DNA from: Methylophaga sp.
Lineage (GTDB): Bacteria > Pseudomonadota > Gammaproteobacteria > Nitrosococcales > Methylophagaceae
Assembly: GCA_026988435.1 (NCBI GenBank)
Contig: JALSLH010000083.1
Location: 62,001-126,000, forward strand
Direction of reading: 5' to 3'
DNA length: 64,000 nucleotides
In this document: positions 1 through 10,543 of the stretch, piece after piece
Position numbering within the stretch: position 1 is the first letter of the stretch
Layout of the letters: each line of letters starts with the position of its first letter
Notes under the pieces: generated by a model
What the model saw: the letters and a program-made list of their open reading frames with translations, nothing else
Database searches by the model: none
Told to the model about the DNA's origin: nothing
Translations under genes and position numbers: made by a program

Positions 1-229
1 TAAATTAGGCATTGCTGAACTACCAAAAGATACACGTTTTACTCAGATTGCTGGAGTATCGTTATTAGCAGGGATCGGGTTCACCATGTCTATCTTTGTT
101 GCTCAGCTTGGCTTTAGTCATAACGAAGAATTATTACTTATGGCTAAAACGGGGATCCTATCAGCATCACTATTGGCAGGTGTAGCCGGATATATTTGGT
201 TATATTTGGTCAGTGATTCAAATAAATAA
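1..229 (+). CDS. nhaA: Na+/H+ antiporter NhaA, C-terminal fragment (5' truncated by window)
   Basis: Frame starting at base 2 reads KLGIAELPKDTRFTQIAGVSLLAGIGFTMSIFVAQLGF...YLVSDSNK*, typical of the NhaA C-terminus; stop TAA at 227-229. Confidence 0.85.
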   Translation, partial: KLGIAELPKDTRFTQIAGVSLLAGIGFTMSIFVAQLGFSHNEELLLMAKTGILSASLLAGVAGYIWLYLVSDSNK

Positions 230-324
230 TTAAAAAATCGAAGTTCGATGAAATTCCCTTCAAAAAGTATAGTCAACTATCTAACTCATTTGAATTATAA
301 AAGTGGTTGTGCAATACTTTAGTT

Positions 325-636
325 ATGAAGTCACCTTTCCTTATTTTATTTATCATATTTAACTTGCTGGCCATTAATTTGGTTTCGGCTAGTGCGATGT
401 ATGATGAGGAAATGGCAGAATCTCATTTAATTCAACTACAAGAAGAAGGTGATTTAAGTAGTTGTATTGATGAGTCTGTTTGTGATCATTTCTGTCACAT
501 CTCATCTCATATGATTGGTATGATAAGCCAAACTGTTCATGACACATCTGTGGATAGTCATAACCTTTATACTGCTATTTCTGAGCAAGTTTTACCATAT
601 ACTTTTTCCCCACCATCTCACCCACCAAAAGCCTGA
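325..636 (+). CDS. Small exported protein upstream of czcCBA (CzcI-like position), function unknown
   Basis: ORF with hydrophobic leader; internal ATG at 325 is more plausible than the TTG at 307; C-terminal SPPSHPPKA; directly precedes RND operon. Confidence 0.6.
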   Translation: MKSPFLILFIIFNLLAINLVSASAMYDEEMAESHLIQLQEEGDLSSCIDESVCDHFCHISSHMIGMISQTVHDTSVDSHNLYTAISEQVLPYTFSPPSHPPKA

Positions 637-712
637 TTTAATATCCAGAAAACGATTTGTTGTGACAGCATCACAATGAATTTTTGTTTTTATTTTTAAT
701 CAGGAAATTCAC

Positions 713-1975
713 ATGAAAAATTTATATCCTCGGCAGTGTGCTGTGCGAGTAGTAGTGCTAACGTTAGCATTAGCATTTAATAGTGCGTCTAAGGCTGAAA
801 CTGTATTAGATATTGCACCATTGGCGGTATCAGACTTTGTTAAAAATAGTCTAAATCAACAACCTCGCTTACTTGCTGCACAGGCAGATATTGCAGCTTC
901 TTCTGCTAATTTACAGGCTGCAAAGCAGGCAATTTATAATCCTGAATTAGAGTTGGCATATGAAAATTCAAGTGCTAATACTAAAACAATAGGGATCAGT
1001 CAAACCTTAGATTGGGGTGACCAGCAGGGTAGTCGAACGGATCTTGCTGTGGCTGAGTTAAGTGTAATAAAGACCAATTACACGATAGCCGTACAAAATT
1101 TTGCTACTAGTCTTTTAACAGGATTAGCACAAAATCAAACGGCTAAACAGCTTGAGCAGTTGAGTGCAGAAGCGCTTAACTTAATGCAACAATTTAAACG
1201 TATTGCAGAACAACGTCACCAAGCAGGAGATTTAAATCAAGTTGATCTAAATCTTGCTCAGTTAGCATACAGTCAAGCATTAATGGAACATGCTAGTTCA
1301 TTATCACGGGTGACAGAAGTACATGAACAATTACGATCAATTGTAGGCATGCTTCCAGAACAATTGCCAGTTTTACCGGAGCAGTTATCTGAACCACTTT
1401 TGCAAGATAATCTAGATTCATTTTTGATGGAATTACCTGCTATTCGTTCCAAAATGGCCGAGGTTCAGGCAAATCGACAACAAATTGCATTACGAAAAAG
1501 CCAACAGGCTTGGAATCCCACTATTGGTGTAACAGCGGGTACAGAAGGAAGTGATAATTTAATTGGATTAAATCTTAGTATTCCGCTTAATGTTCGTAAT
1601 AACTTTAGTGCAGAAGTAGATGTTGCCTATCAACAGTTGATTGCCAGCGAGCAACGAGCACAACAGGATTATCGAAATATTCGAGCGAATATAGCGGCGA
1701 CAACGGTGCGTTATCAAAATTTACTAAGTGCTTGGGATAGCTGGCGACAAAATAGCCGGGATAGTGTTAGTCAGCAACTTATCCTGATCAATCAACTTTG
1801 GCAGGCGGGAGACATTAGTGCTTCTGATTACTTGTTACAAGTTAAACAAGCTCTTGAAATACAAGCAACAGGATTTGAGCTGAGAAATGAACTTTGGCAA
1901 ACCGCTTTTGAGTGGATGAGACTGACAGCTAGTGTGGATAAATGGCTGAATATCAATTTACAGGAAATTAATTAA
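713..1975 (+). CDS. czcC: TolC-like outer membrane factor of heavy-metal RND efflux (CzcC-like)
   Basis: Signal peptide, OMF coiled-coil repeats, stop abuts the membrane fusion protein gene. Confidence 0.85.
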   Translation: MKNLYPRQCAVRVVVLTLALAFNSASKAETVLDIAPLAVSDFVKNSLNQQPRLLAAQADIAASSANLQAAKQAIYNPELELAYENSSANTKTIGISQTLDWGDQQGSRTDLAVAELSVIKTNYTIAVQNFATSLLTGLAQNQTAKQLEQLSAEALNLMQQFKRIAEQRHQAGDLNQVDLNLAQLAYSQALMEHASSLSRVTEVHEQLRSIVGMLPEQLPVLPEQLSEPLLQDNLDSFLMELPAIRSKMAEVQANRQQIALRKSQQAWNPTIGVTAGTEGSDNLIGLNLSIPLNVRNNFSAEVDVAYQQLIASEQRAQQDYRNIRANIAATTVRYQNLLSAWDSWRQNSRDSVSQQLILINQLWQAGDISASDYLLQVKQALEIQATGFELRNELWQTAFEWMRLTASVDKWLNINLQEIN

Positions 1976-3160
1976 ATGATGAACTTTAAAATTTTACTAT
2001 CATTACTTTTGTTAGGTAGCACTGTTATTTATACACCTATTGCCACTGCTGCTAATGATGACCATGGCCACGAGAAAGAAAATCATGCGGAGTCTGGGGA
2101 AACCACGAAGGGCGAGACAGAACATGATGAAGCGGGGGTTGTTAAATTAACAAAGGAACAAATGAAACTAGCAGGCGTGATTGTTCAACCCCTACAATTG
2201 CAAGAAATGCAATCAATCGTTCAAGCGCCTGGTGAAGTGGCATTTAATACCTATAAAACAGTCGCTATTACGCCACGAATTACAGCTCAGCTTATCAAAC
2301 GACACGTGGTGTTAGGTGAGCATGTTAAAAAAGGGCAAGCCATTGCTACATTATCAAGTGTAGAAATGGCTGAAGCGCAAGGTAATGTCTTGGTGACATA
2401 CCAAGAATGGCGACGTGTAAAAAAACTGGGTAAAAAAATTGTTGCTGAACGGCGTTATATAGAAGCACAGATCAAGTGGGAGTTAGCAAAAGCCAAAGCT
2501 AGAGCTTATGGCATGACACAAGGCCAAATCGATAGATTGGTTAAAAGTAGTAACTTTTCACGTGCTAACGGTCGTTTTGCCCTTGTTGCCCTTATTGGCG
2601 GTACTGTTTTAAAAGAAGATTACATAGTGGGGCAACAGATAGAGCCTGGGCAAGAATTAAATGTGATTACCGATGAATCGAGTTTATGGGTGATGGCAAA
2701 TGTTGCGCCCGCTATAGCAAATCAAATTTCGGTCGGTAATAAAGCGACAGTGCAATGGGGTGACAAACGCTTTCCAGCAACTGTTTCTCAAATTTATCAT
2801 AATCTTGATGAGGTTACTCGTACCTCACGTGTTCGACTAAGTGTAGAAAATAAAGAGGACAGTTTACATGCTGGATTATTTGTTGAAACACAGATTGAAA
2901 TTTCTACTCAAAAAGAAACTGAGGAGGTATTACTGGTTCCAGAACATGCTGTTTTGCGTAGCCCCGATGGTGATTGGCAGGTACTTGTTGAGCAAGATGA
3001 AGCCGGTGAATTTAAGGGTGTTGAGGTGGAATTGTTAGATATACGTAATGGCCAAGCCATTATTGAAGGTTTAGCCATTGGAACCCCTATAGTTGTTAAA
3101 GGTGCTTTTTTTGTTCAATCTGAACTAGCGAAAAGCGGATTTGAAATTCACAATCATTAA
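1976..3160 (+). CDS. czcB: Membrane fusion protein of heavy-metal RND efflux (CzcB-like)
   Basis: His/Glu-rich N-terminus (NDDHGHEKENHAESGE), HlyD-like VLGEHVKKGQAIATLSSVEMAEAQ. Confidence 0.88.
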   Translation: MMNFKILLSLLLLGSTVIYTPIATAANDDHGHEKENHAESGETTKGETEHDEAGVVKLTKEQMKLAGVIVQPLQLQEMQSIVQAPGEVAFNTYKTVAITPRITAQLIKRHVVLGEHVKKGQAIATLSSVEMAEAQGNVLVTYQEWRRVKKLGKKIVAERRYIEAQIKWELAKAKARAYGMTQGQIDRLVKSSNFSRANGRFALVALIGGTVLKEDYIVGQQIEPGQELNVITDESSLWVMANVAPAIANQISVGNKATVQWGDKRFPATVSQIYHNLDEVTRTSRVRLSVENKEDSLHAGLFVETQIEISTQKETEEVLLVPEHAVLRSPDGDWQVLVEQDEAGEFKGVEVELLDIRNGQAIIEGLAIGTPIVVKGAFFVQSELAKSGFEIHNH

Positions 3161-3175
3161 AAGAGAAATATTACT

Positions 3176-6100
3176 ATGTTAAATAAACTGATTGAAATTT
3201 CTATTCATAGTCGCTTATTAGTGGTATTGGCTTTGATTACTACACTACTTGGCGCGGGTATGATTTTACCTAAATTAAATTTAGATGCATTTCCTGATGT
3301 ATCGAATATTCAAGTTTCAATTAATACGGTGGCTGAAGGTTTGGCCTCGGAAGAAGTTGAGCAATTAATTACCTTTCCAGTTGAAGCGGTGATGTATAGC
3401 TTGCCTGATGTAGAAGAGGTACGTTCAATTTCTAAAACGGGCTTATCGGTGGTGACGGTTGTATTTAAAGAAGGAACCGATATTTACTTTGCAAGGCAAC
3501 TGGTGTTTGAACGTCTGCAAGCGGCTAAAGAACAAGTTCCAGCCGGAATTGGTACACCTCAAATGGGGCCGAATGTATCAGGCTTGAGTCAGGTCTTTCA
3601 ATATGCACTGATTACCGATGACTCACAAAAATACAATACATTAGCATTGCGAGGATTAAATGACTGGGTCGTCAAATTACTGCTTATGCCAGTAGAAGGC
3701 ATAACAGAAGTATTGTCTTTTGGTGGCGATGTACGCCAATATCAGGTGCAAATCGATCCGAAAAAATTATTGGCTTATGACATTACGATTAATGAAATAT
3801 CAGAGGCAATTGAAGCCAGCAATCGAAATGCCGGTGGTTGGTATATGGATCGTGGTGAAGAACAATTGGTTATTCGCGGTGTAGGATGGCTACGATCGAA
3901 TGAAGATGGACTGCATGATATTGGAAATATTCCCTTAAAGCAGGAGGACGGTATTGTTGTTCGTGTGAATGATGTGGCCACGGTTGAATTTGGCTCAGAA
4001 ATTCGTCAAGGAGCCGTAACATTATCACGGCGTGATGCTCAAGGCCAGCCTGAACATTTAGGTGAAGTAGTGACAGGCGTTATTTTAAAACGGATGGGTG
4101 CCAATACTAAGTTAACGATTGATAGTATCAAAGATCGTTTACCCTTAATCCAACAAGCATTACCTGTTGGCGTTACGATTGAAACGATTTATGATCAATC
4201 TGATCTGGTTGAAAAAGCAGTTTCTACAGTCAGCAAAGCCTTATTAGAAGCCTTTGTGCTGATTATTGTTATTTTAATGTTTTTCTTGATGAATGTGCGT
4301 GCGACATTATTAGTACTCATATCTGTACCTCTGTCCATTGGTTTAGCGTTAATGGCTATGGCCTATTGGGGGATTTCAGCTAATCTTATGTCGTTAGGCG
4401 GTTTAGCGATTGCGATAGGAATGATGGTTGATGGTTCGGTAGTGATGATGGAACATATTTTCAAACACCTCACCCATCCTGACCAACAGCATGAAAGGCT
4501 GGGGGGCGATATGATATCTACAGATAATAGTATCCAAAACCCAGGTGGAATGCCATTACGTATTATGGAATCTGCTAAAGAAGTAGGGCGACCAGTATTT
4601 TTTGCCGTGATGATCATTACCATCGTTTTTGCACCCTTATTTGCATTACAAGGTGTTGAGGGTAAGCTCTTCCAGCCAATGGCCATATCGATTGTATTAG
4701 CTATGTTGGCATCACTTTTTGTTGCTTTGATGGTTGTGCCATCATTAGCCTCTTATCTATTCAGAAAAGGAGTAAAGGAAAGACGCAACCTCTTATTTAT
4801 CTTAATCGAAAAAATCTACCAATTTATACTGTCTATTACACTGAAAGTGAAATTTCTTGTCGTAATAGCGTCGTTAGGTTTATTGATAGGGGCCGTGTCG
4901 TTATTACCCAAATTAGGGACAGAGTTTGTGCCCGAACTTGAGGAAGGAACGATAAATATACGCATTACCCTTGCCCCTTCATCCAGTTTAGATACATCAC
5001 TGAAAGTAGCCTCTGAAATGGAAAAGATTTTAATGCAATTTTCTGAAGTGTTATATGCCGCTAGCCGAGTTGGTCGAGCTGAAATTGGTGGTGATCCAGA
5101 GCCGGTCTCAAATATAGAAATATTTGTGGGGCTTAAGCCTGTCGAACAGTGGACTAATGCTAAAAACCGCAAAGAGTTACAAGTGATAATGGAAGAAAAA
5201 ATGTCGGTAATGCCGGGCCTATTATTTTCATTTTCACAGCCTATTGCTACACGTGTTGATGAATTATTATCCGGAACTAAAGCACAGCTGGCGATTAAGT
5301 TATTCGGAGCTGGTTTGGCCGTATTAGCAGAAAAAGGCACTGAAATAGAGAAAGTAGTGAAAACGATTAAAGGCAGTTCAGGTGTGGCAATGGAACAAAT
5401 AGAAGGAGAAGCCCAATTAGTGATACGACCTAATCGTGATCAACTTGCACGTTATGGTATCCCCATGGATCAAGTCATGAGTTTGGTCGGTGAAGCCATT
5501 GGTGGTCAGGCGGCCGGTCAAGTTATTAATGGCAATGAGCGCTATGATATTTATGTCAGGCTTGCCAAATCATATAGGGATAATGTTGAGGCCATTAAGG
5601 GATTGATTTTACAATCAGCGAATGGTTCATGGATACGTTTGGGAGATGTTGCAAGCGTAGCCATTGAATCAGGACCGCCACAAATACGTCGGGATGATGT
5701 ACAGCGTCGCGTGGTGATTCAGGCTAATGTACAAGATCGCGATATGGGAGGATTTGTAGCTGAGATTAATCAACGTATTACTGAAAATGTTGATTTACCT
5801 GCGGGTTACTCAGTGGTCTATGGCGGACAATTTGAAAATCAACAACGCGCTCAGGCTCGCTTGATGATTGTAGTGCCACTGTCTCTTGGTTTAATATTTT
5901 TATTATTGTATTTCATGTTTAATTCGATAGGGCAGGCACTATTGATCATGTTAAATGTGCCGTTAGCATTGATTGGAGGAATCGTCGCGCTGTATATCTC
6001 TGGCCAATATTTATCTGTACCAAGTTCTATTGGTTTTATCGCTTTATTTGGTGTCGCTGTACTCAATGGTGTGGTCATGGTCAATGCGATTAATCAACGC

Positions 6101-6355
6101 TTCGAAGGGGGGCTTGATTTCGGTAAAGCGGTATTTGAAGGCGCATCATCACGTCTTCGTCCCGTATTAATGACCGCTTCTATAGCGGCACTTGGCCTCA
6201 TTCCCATGTTGCTTGCTACCGGTGTCGGTTCTGAAATACAGCGACCATTAGCAACGGTTGTTGTCGGTGGATTAATCAGTGCCACATTGTTAACTTTATT
6301 TGTGGTACCCGTTTTGTATGAAACTTTTTCAAAACGAAAATATCGTGCTGAGTAG
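3176..6355 (+). CDS. czcA: Heavy-metal RND efflux pump inner membrane protein (CzcA/CusA family)
   Basis: 1059 aa; LDAFPDVSNIQVSINT, two RND TM blocks, GGLAIAIGMMVDGSVVMMEH. Confidence 0.93.
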   Translation: MLNKLIEISIHSRLLVVLALITTLLGAGMILPKLNLDAFPDVSNIQVSINTVAEGLASEEVEQLITFPVEAVMYSLPDVEEVRSISKTGLSVVTVVFKEGTDIYFARQLVFERLQAAKEQVPAGIGTPQMGPNVSGLSQVFQYALITDDSQKYNTLALRGLNDWVVKLLLMPVEGITEVLSFGGDVRQYQVQIDPKKLLAYDITINEISEAIEASNRNAGGWYMDRGEEQLVIRGVGWLRSNEDGLHDIGNIPLKQEDGIVVRVNDVATVEFGSEIRQGAVTLSRRDAQGQPEHLGEVVTGVILKRMGANTKLTIDSIKDRLPLIQQALPVGVTIETIYDQSDLVEKAVSTVSKALLEAFVLIIVILMFFLMNVRATLLVLISVPLSIGLALMAMAYWGISANLMSLGGLAIAIGMMVDGSVVMMEHIFKHLTHPDQQHERLGGDMISTDNSIQNPGGMPLRIMESAKEVGRPVFFAVMIITIVFAPLFALQGVEGKLFQPMAISIVLAMLASLFVALMVVPSLASYLFRKGVKERRNLLFILIEKIYQFILSITLKVKFLVVIASLGLLIGAVSLLPKLGTEFVPELEEGTINIRITLAPSSSLDTSLKVASEMEKILMQFSEVLYAASRVGRAEIGGDPEPVSNIEIFVGLKPVEQWTNAKNRKELQVIMEEKMSVMPGLLFSFSQPIATRVDELLSGTKAQLAIKLFGAGLAVLAEKGTEIEKVVKTIKGSSGVAMEQIEGEAQLVIRPNRDQLARYGIPMDQVMSLVGEAIGGQAAGQVINGNERYDIYVRLAKSYRDNVEAIKGLILQSANGSWIRLGDVASVAIESGPPQIRRDDVQRRVVIQANVQDRDMGGFVAEINQRITENVDLPAGYSVVYGGQFENQQRAQARLMIVVPLSLGLIFLLLYFMFNSIGQALLIMLNVPLALIGGIVALYISGQYLSVPSSIGFIALFGVAVLNGVVMVNAINQRFEGGLDFGKAVFEGASSRLRPVLMTASIAALGLIPMLLATGVGSEIQRPLATVVVGGLISATLLTLFVVPVLYETFSKRKYRAE

Positions 6356-6451
6356 AGTAGAGATTGCGACTTTCAATGGATTGCCATTTCAAGTTGTAGA
6401 TTATTATGAAATATCCAAAAACTATAAACAGTAATAAGGAAACTTAAAATC

Positions 6452-8389
6452 ATGTCTGATAATTGTGAAGAAGGCTCAGCTTGCGCCGTAGACTTTAGTA
6501 AAGAAAGTGAAGAAAAGGTGTCATTCACTATCAACAAGGAATATATCAAACCTGTAATAGGTCTGATTTTTTTATTGATTGGAATCGCCTTTGATTATTT
6601 TGATATAGCTTTTTTTAGCAGGGATGTATCCTTGATCTGGTTTGGTACTATTTACCTTTTGATCGGAGGTCCAATTGTTTTAAAAGCCCTGAAATTAATT
6701 TTAAAAGGTAATTTTTACAACGAATTTGTATTGATGTCTCTTGCAACGATAGGCGCTTTTTTAATTGGTGCCTATGCTGAAGGTGTTGCCGTTATGCTTT
6801 TTTATGTAATCGGTGAGCTGTTTCAAGAAGCAGCTGTTGCGAAAGCCAAACGTTCTATTGAAGCACTGTTAAAAGTACAAGTTGAAGAAGTGACCGTTTT
6901 AGAAAAGGGTAAACAGATTGTTAAACATCCTAGGGACGTGACAATTGGGCAAATCATTCAAACCAAATCGGGGCAAAAAATTGCTCTAGATGGTATCTTG
7001 CTTTCTGATGTTGCTACATTAAATACGGCAGCATTAACGGGTGAATCTGTACCAGATGATAAGAAAAAAGGTGACACTGTATTAGCAGGGATGGTTAATA
7101 TTTCTAACATCATTGAAATAAAAACGACCCGCAACTATGCCGATACAAAACTTTCAAAAATATTAAAGTTAGTACAAGAAGCCGTTGGAAGAAAAGCAAA
7201 AACACAGTTGTTAATCAGCCGGCTAGCGGGGATTTATACCCCCATTGTATTTTGGCTGGCGATTGCATTGATTGTAACTCCCTATTTTTATTTAGGTGAT
7301 GCCTATTTATTTCAAGATTGGTTTCAACGCGCCTTAATTTTTCTCGTTATATCTTGCCCTTGTGCTTTAGTAATATCTATTCCTCTAGGCTATTTTGGTG
7401 GTATTGGAGCTGGTTCAAAGAATGGTATTTTATTTAAAGGGTCAAATTTTTTAGATCTAATGACGAAAGTAAACACTGTGGTGATGGATAAAACAGGTAC
7501 ATTAACTAAAGGTGTTTTTGAAGTGCAAGACGTTGTTTCTCTGACTAGAGATAAAGATGTGTTCATTGAGCTAGTGGCTATTTTAGAAAAACATTCAACA
7601 CATCCTATTGCAGAGGCAATTGTAAAGTATGCAAAGATTGAAAACCCCAACGATGAAGTGAGTAATATTGAAGAAATACCAGGCCATGGAATGAAGGGGG
7701 TAGTAGGAAAACACAGTGTTTTAGCAGGAAATATCAAGTTATTAGAAAAGTTTAATATTTCATTTGATGAGGCACTTCGAGACAACACTGAAACCATAGT
7801 CGTAGTTGCCATAGATAATAGTTTTTCTGGTTATATCACAATTGCAGATACGTTAAAAGATGATGCGCATGAGGCGATTAGTGCCTTACATGAAATATCA
7901 CAAATTAATGAAGTTGTGATGCTTTCTGGTGATAAACAATTAGTAGTTGATAAAATTGCCAAACAATTAGGTATTGATAAAGCGATAGGTGGCTTATTGC
8001 CCGAAGGTAAAATTCGTGAAGTAGAAAAATTAAAAGCCGAGGGGAAAATCGTGGCATTCATTGGTGATGGAATCAATGACGCCCCCGTAATCACTCTTTC
8101 TGATGTTGGGTTAGCAATGGGGGGGCTAGGTTCTGATGCTGCTATAGAAACAGCGGATGTAATTATTCAAACTGACCAACCATCAAAAATTGCAACTGCG
8201 ATAAAAATTGGTAACGAAACCAACAAAATTATATGGCAAAACATCACCTTGGCGTTAGGAGTGAAAATCATAGTTTTAATTTTAGGCGCAATGGGAATGG
8301 CAACCCTATGGGAGGCTGTAATCGCCGATGTGGGTGTTGCTTTGTTAGCCATCCTCAATGCTGTAAGGGTTCAGAGAATGACATTTTAA
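6452..8389 (+). CDS. Heavy-metal P1B-type ATPase (CadA/ZntA-like) without an HMA domain
   Basis: CPC metal motif (ISCPCALVIS), DKTGTLTKG, GDGINDAP; short Cys-containing N-terminus. Confidence 0.92.
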   Translation: MSDNCEEGSACAVDFSKESEEKVSFTINKEYIKPVIGLIFLLIGIAFDYFDIAFFSRDVSLIWFGTIYLLIGGPIVLKALKLILKGNFYNEFVLMSLATIGAFLIGAYAEGVAVMLFYVIGELFQEAAVAKAKRSIEALLKVQVEEVTVLEKGKQIVKHPRDVTIGQIIQTKSGQKIALDGILLSDVATLNTAALTGESVPDDKKKGDTVLAGMVNISNIIEIKTTRNYADTKLSKILKLVQEAVGRKAKTQLLISRLAGIYTPIVFWLAIALIVTPYFYLGDAYLFQDWFQRALIFLVISCPCALVISIPLGYFGGIGAGSKNGILFKGSNFLDLMTKVNTVVMDKTGTLTKGVFEVQDVVSLTRDKDVFIELVAILEKHSTHPIAEAIVKYAKIENPNDEVSNIEEIPGHGMKGVVGKHSVLAGNIKLLEKFNISFDEALRDNTETIVVVAIDNSFSGYITIADTLKDDAHEAISALHEISQINEVVMLSGDKQLVVDKIAKQLGIDKAIGGLLPEGKIREVEKLKAEGKIVAFIGDGINDAPVITLSDVGLAMGGLGSDAAIETADVIIQTDQPSKIATAIKIGNETNKIIWQNITLALGVKIIVLILGAMGMATLWEAVIADVGVALLAILNAVRVQRMTF

Positions 8390-8480
8390 AATTAGACTTC
8401 TTGTGGTAGCTTTAGAGGTTTATTTGTAACAATATCGTCTTTATGACTATATAATGTACATTACTCTTTACTGTGTAAAT

Positions 8481-8499
8481 GAAAATTGTTATCATTTGC
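8481..8499 (+). promoter_or_regulatory. Candidate Fur box upstream of FTR1 permease
   Basis: GAAAATTGTTATCATTTGC matches 13/19 positions of GATAATGATAATCATTATC by eye; 26 bp before the likely ATG. Confidence 0.55.
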
Positions 8500-8524
8500 A
8501 TTTGTCGACATGATTTTAATACCC

Positions 8525-10390
8525 ATGAAAAAAATTATTATTTATTTGATGTTTGCTGTGAGCTTATATAGTCAGGCAATCAATGCCAATAGCCAACAAC
8601 TTTTGCAATTAATCGATTATTTAGGTGTCGACTATGCTGGGGCTGTGGAACAAGGTCGAGTTATAAACGAAGCAGAATATAAAGAAATGCTTGATTTTTC
8701 TGCGGGCATTCATCAACAACTTGTAGCATTACCAGAGAATGACGTTAAAGATGAATTGTTGGTGCTAGCTGAAAAATTGTCGCAATGGGTAAGGGATAAA
8801 AGGCCTGCACAACAGATCAAATCACTTACTGATACACTTCACAGCACGGTTATCAGTGCTTATAACATCACGGTCACACCTTACACACAACCAGAGTTAA
8901 AGCAGGCGGCATTATTGTATAAGCAACATTGTGCTTCATGTCATGGTGTGACGGGAGAGGGTAATGGTTCTGAAGCTTTAGGGATGGATCCTCCACCAAT
9001 AAATTTTCATGATATTAACCGCTACCAACAACGTACCTTATATGGATTATTCAGTACCATTACCCAAGGTGTAGCGGGAACAGGTATGACAGCTTTTGCT
9101 GAATTAACTGATAAACAACGTTGGTCATTGGCTTTTTATGTGGGAAGTTTAGCTGAAAAAAATGATATAAAACCTGATGGTGTTAATAATCATCCTCTTG
9201 CTGATATGACCATGCTGACAACAATAACACCTTCTCAAGCTAAGGCTCAATATGGGGAGCAAGGTGAGCGGATAATGACCTATTTACGCTCACATCCAGA
9301 TGCACTTTTTACTGATAAAACATCACCAATCGAATTTACCAAACAAAAGTTGCGAGATTCTTTTTCGGCTTATCAAAAGCAAGAAAATGATTTGTCTTAT
9401 CAGTTAGCAGTATCAGCCTATCTTGATGGTTATGAACTGATTGAGCAAAATATTGGTGCGATGGATAAACAATTAATGTTTGATATTGAAGCAGCGATGA
9501 CGGATTTACGTAATAAGATCCGTTTAACGGTATCAATTGATTCGGTTGATAATCAGATCACGACGATCAATAAAAAACTGGATGTGGCCGCAGCACTATT
9601 AACAAGTAAAAGCTTATCAAAAGAGGCGACATTTGCGGGTGCTTTTTTCATTCTATTGCGTGAAGGTTTGGAAGCAATATTAATTATTGCCGCCCTAGTT
9701 GCTTTTTTAGTGAAAACAAAACGCCCTGATGGTTTACGTTACATACATTTTGGCTGGGTGAGTGCACTCCTTGTCGGTATTTTAACGTGGTGGGCATCTG
9801 TGTCATTATTTAACATTTCAGGCGCATCACGTGAAATAACAGAAGGCATCGCCGCGATCGTTGCGACTGTCGTTTTACTGTATGTGGGGTTTTGGATGCA
9901 TGATAAAACGAGTGCAGCGAAATGGAAAAGTTTTATTGATGATAATATGCATAAGGCGTTATCTTCAGGTACGTTATGGACATTGTCAGGTTTGTCGTTT
10001 ATTGCAGTTTATCGTGAAGCATTTGAAACTATCTTATTTTATCAAGCATTATGGGTGCAAACAGGCAGCACGGGCCAGAGTATGGTGTTGAGTGGATTTA
10101 TCACTGCCGCTGCTGTGCTTGTGGTTGTTGGCTGGTTAATTCTGCGATATAGCGTACGTTTACCATTACGACAGTTTTTTGGTGTAACAGGGTGGTTGAT
10201 GTTTATTTTAGCAATTATTTTTGCAGGAAAAGGCATCGCCGCATTACAAGAGGCAGGCGTATTGATGTCTAACCCCGTCAACTTTTTCCGAGTCGATTTA
10301 TTAGGGATCTATCCTAATTTACAAGGGTTATCGGCGCAACTCGTTTTAATTGTACTGGCACTATTTTTATTGAGGAAGAAGTCAAATTAG
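8525..10390 (+). CDS. FTR1 family iron permease fused to N-terminal c-type cytochrome domain
   Basis: CASCHG heme motif, then REGLEAILIIAALVAFL and YREAFETILFYQ (REXXE-type) in a multi-TM region; ATG at 8525 preferred over 8486. Confidence 0.88.
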   Translation: MKKIIIYLMFAVSLYSQAINANSQQLLQLIDYLGVDYAGAVEQGRVINEAEYKEMLDFSAGIHQQLVALPENDVKDELLVLAEKLSQWVRDKRPAQQIKSLTDTLHSTVISAYNITVTPYTQPELKQAALLYKQHCASCHGVTGEGNGSEALGMDPPPINFHDINRYQQRTLYGLFSTITQGVAGTGMTAFAELTDKQRWSLAFYVGSLAEKNDIKPDGVNNHPLADMTMLTTITPSQAKAQYGEQGERIMTYLRSHPDALFTDKTSPIEFTKQKLRDSFSAYQKQENDLSYQLAVSAYLDGYELIEQNIGAMDKQLMFDIEAAMTDLRNKIRLTVSIDSVDNQITTINKKLDVAAALLTSKSLSKEATFAGAFFILLREGLEAILIIAALVAFLVKTKRPDGLRYIHFGWVSALLVGILTWWASVSLFNISGASREITEGIAAIVATVVLLYVGFWMHDKTSAAKWKSFIDDNMHKALSSGTLWTLSGLSFIAVYREAFETILFYQALWVQTGSTGQSMVLSGFITAAAVLVVVGWLILRYSVRLPLRQFFGVTGWLMFILAIIFAGKGIAALQEAGVLMSNPVNFFRVDLLGIYPNLQGLSAQLVLIVLALFLLRKKSN

Positions 10391-10543
10391 GTTTTGTTAC
10401 TGGATTTACTATGACCTGATTTACTCACGGGTATGTGTCTTCTAACATTTCGATTAATAATCTAAAAAGGTTTCTTTAAGGTAACCTTAATATTCACATG
10501 ATAATCTGGTCTTTTAACTAAACCTTGGAAAGTAAGCACTCAA

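Noticed and set aside
3775-6285. Several minus-strand ORFs antisense to czcA
   Set aside because: Low-complexity, Ser/Thr/Ile-rich translations antisense to a clear CDS; no start context or homology recognised.
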